20,114 nucleotides of DNA from a virus. Numbering within the stretch: the first letter of the stretch is position 1; every line of letters starts with the position of its first letter. The notes below the pieces were generated by a model. It was not told the origin of the DNA. It searched no databases and saw only the letters and a program-made list of their open reading frames with translations. Positions 19,625 to 20,114 of this stretch are shown piece after piece. The stretch covers positions 1 to 20,114 of the IMG/VR virus record IMGVR_UViG_3300037153_000181. One strand, given 5' to 3'. The translations under genes and the position numbers were made by a program.

Positions 19625-20114
19625 CGCCTCTCCAGGGCGTAGTGGCGATCGGCTCGATGTTGGCCGTGGTCGGCATGGGCGTTGTCTCAGGATTGGCGGA
19701 TGCCAACGTGACGACGCCGACGACCACGACGGTCGTGGCGGGTCAGGGCCCCTCGGGGCCAGAAGGTCCGACGGGCCCGTCGGGGCCGGAAGGGCCAGCC
19801 GGACAACCGGGCGATACCGGGGTATCGGGCGCTATCGGCCCAGCAGGGCCGCAGGGCGAACCAGGGCCTGTTGGGCCTCAGGGCCTTCCGGGGGTAGACG
19901 GCCAAGATGGAGCACCAGGCGCAACAGGAGCGCAAGGCCCTGCGGGTCCAGCGGGTGCGGTCGGCGCGGCTGGGCCAGTTGGCCCAGCGGGCCAGACAGG
20001 CCCACCTGGAGCAACAGGCGCACAAGGCGATCCAGGCCCGCAAGGTGAACCAGGTCCACCGGGTAGTGATGGCTCGCCGGGCGCTCAGGGAGAAGTGGGG
20101 CCGCAAGGGGAAAT
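19621..20114 (+). CDS. Collagen-like protein with N-terminal hydrophobic segment (3' truncated)
   Basis: Frame open from ATG 19621 to the window end, 164 complete codons; ATGA overlap with the previous gene. Residues 5-27 are hydrophobic ([20 protein letters not shown]) and end in ADA, so a signal peptide or membrane anchor. A short Thr-rich linker (TTPTTTTVV) follows, then 40 complete uninterrupted Gly-X-Y triplets from residue 43 on, with many GPx, GAx and GEP units that favour a trimeric triple helix. Phage collagen-like proteins are usually fibre shafts without a hydrophobic N-terminus. Here the location after two holin-like genes and the anchor suggest an exported or membrane-bound product. 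What lies C-terminal is not in the window. Confidence 0.78.
   Translation, partial: MTPLQGVVAIGSMLAVVGMGVVSGLADANVTTPTTTTVVAGQGPSGPEGPTGPSGPEGPAGQPGDTGVSGAIGPAGPQGEPGPVGPQGLPGVDGQDGAPGATGAQGPAGPAGAVGAAGPVGPAGQTGPPGATGAQGDPGPQGEPGPPGSDGSPGAQGEVGPQGE
19747..20114 (+). repeat. Collagen-like Gly-X-Y triplet repeat tract
   Basis: A 9-nt periodic coding repeat (GGN at every third codon), 40 complete triplets plus a partial one at the window edge, no interruption. Codon usage varies within the triplets, so the tract is old rather than a recent slippage product. Confidence 0.85.

Noticed and set aside
1-20114. tRNA genes, attachment site, or integration module
   Set aside because: I saw no cloverleaf with a matching anticodon arm, no integrase motif and no direct repeats of att type in the window.

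Overview
The window is about 20 kb of a high-GC tailed-phage genome, most likely from a phage of an actinobacterium. The evidence for phage is a replication/recombination set next to tail-fibre-like proteins and an amidase-holin lysis cassette. The evidence for an actinobacterial host is indirect: GC near 64%, many GTG starts, TANNNT boxes placed so that transcripts would start at the start codon, and small proteins of a kind I know from actinobacteria and their phages. Every gene I can support is on the plus strand. I see no integrase, terminase, portal, capsid or tRNA gene, so lifestyle and morphology cannot be read from this window.

Layout. Positions 1-3831 hold the end of an SNF2-type helicase, a run of small proteins of unknown or DNA-binding type (a ribbon-helix-helix, a zinc-ribbon, a C2H2-like/AT-hook, a MerR-like helix-turn-helix), and a single-stranded-DNA-binding protein with a gp32-type zinc motif. 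Positions 3834-11036 hold a family A DNA polymerase with proofreading domain, a RecA-type recombinase, a small Hjc-like PD-(D/E)XK nuclease, a Cas4-like Fe-S nuclease and a RuvC-like resolvase, with small CxxC proteins between them. At 11046 there is an unexpected SpoVS homologue (Alba-like fold family).

Positions 11333-17870 look like virion or adsorption genes: two related fibre-like proteins that share domains, several small proteins I do not recognise, a PKD-domain protein and an acidic protein with an internal duplication. Positions 17872-20114 are the lysis region: an amidase endolysin with two C-terminal repeats, two consecutive two-helix holin-like membrane proteins, and a collagen-like protein with an N-terminal hydrophobic segment that runs off the window end.

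Genes are tightly packed, often with 4-nt GTGA/ATGA overlaps, which implies translational coupling. Five genes (starts at 652, 1079, 1874, 6862 and 14928) lack a convincing Shine-Dalgarno but have a TANNNT box ending 6 or 7 nt before the start codon, the geometry of leaderless transcription. Strong GC hairpins lie before the second of these, before or in the start of the polymerase gene, and upstream of recA. A 15-nt box (CGAGTTGCTAGTRAG) occurs in inverted orientation in two of the few intergenic gaps and is a candidate operator.
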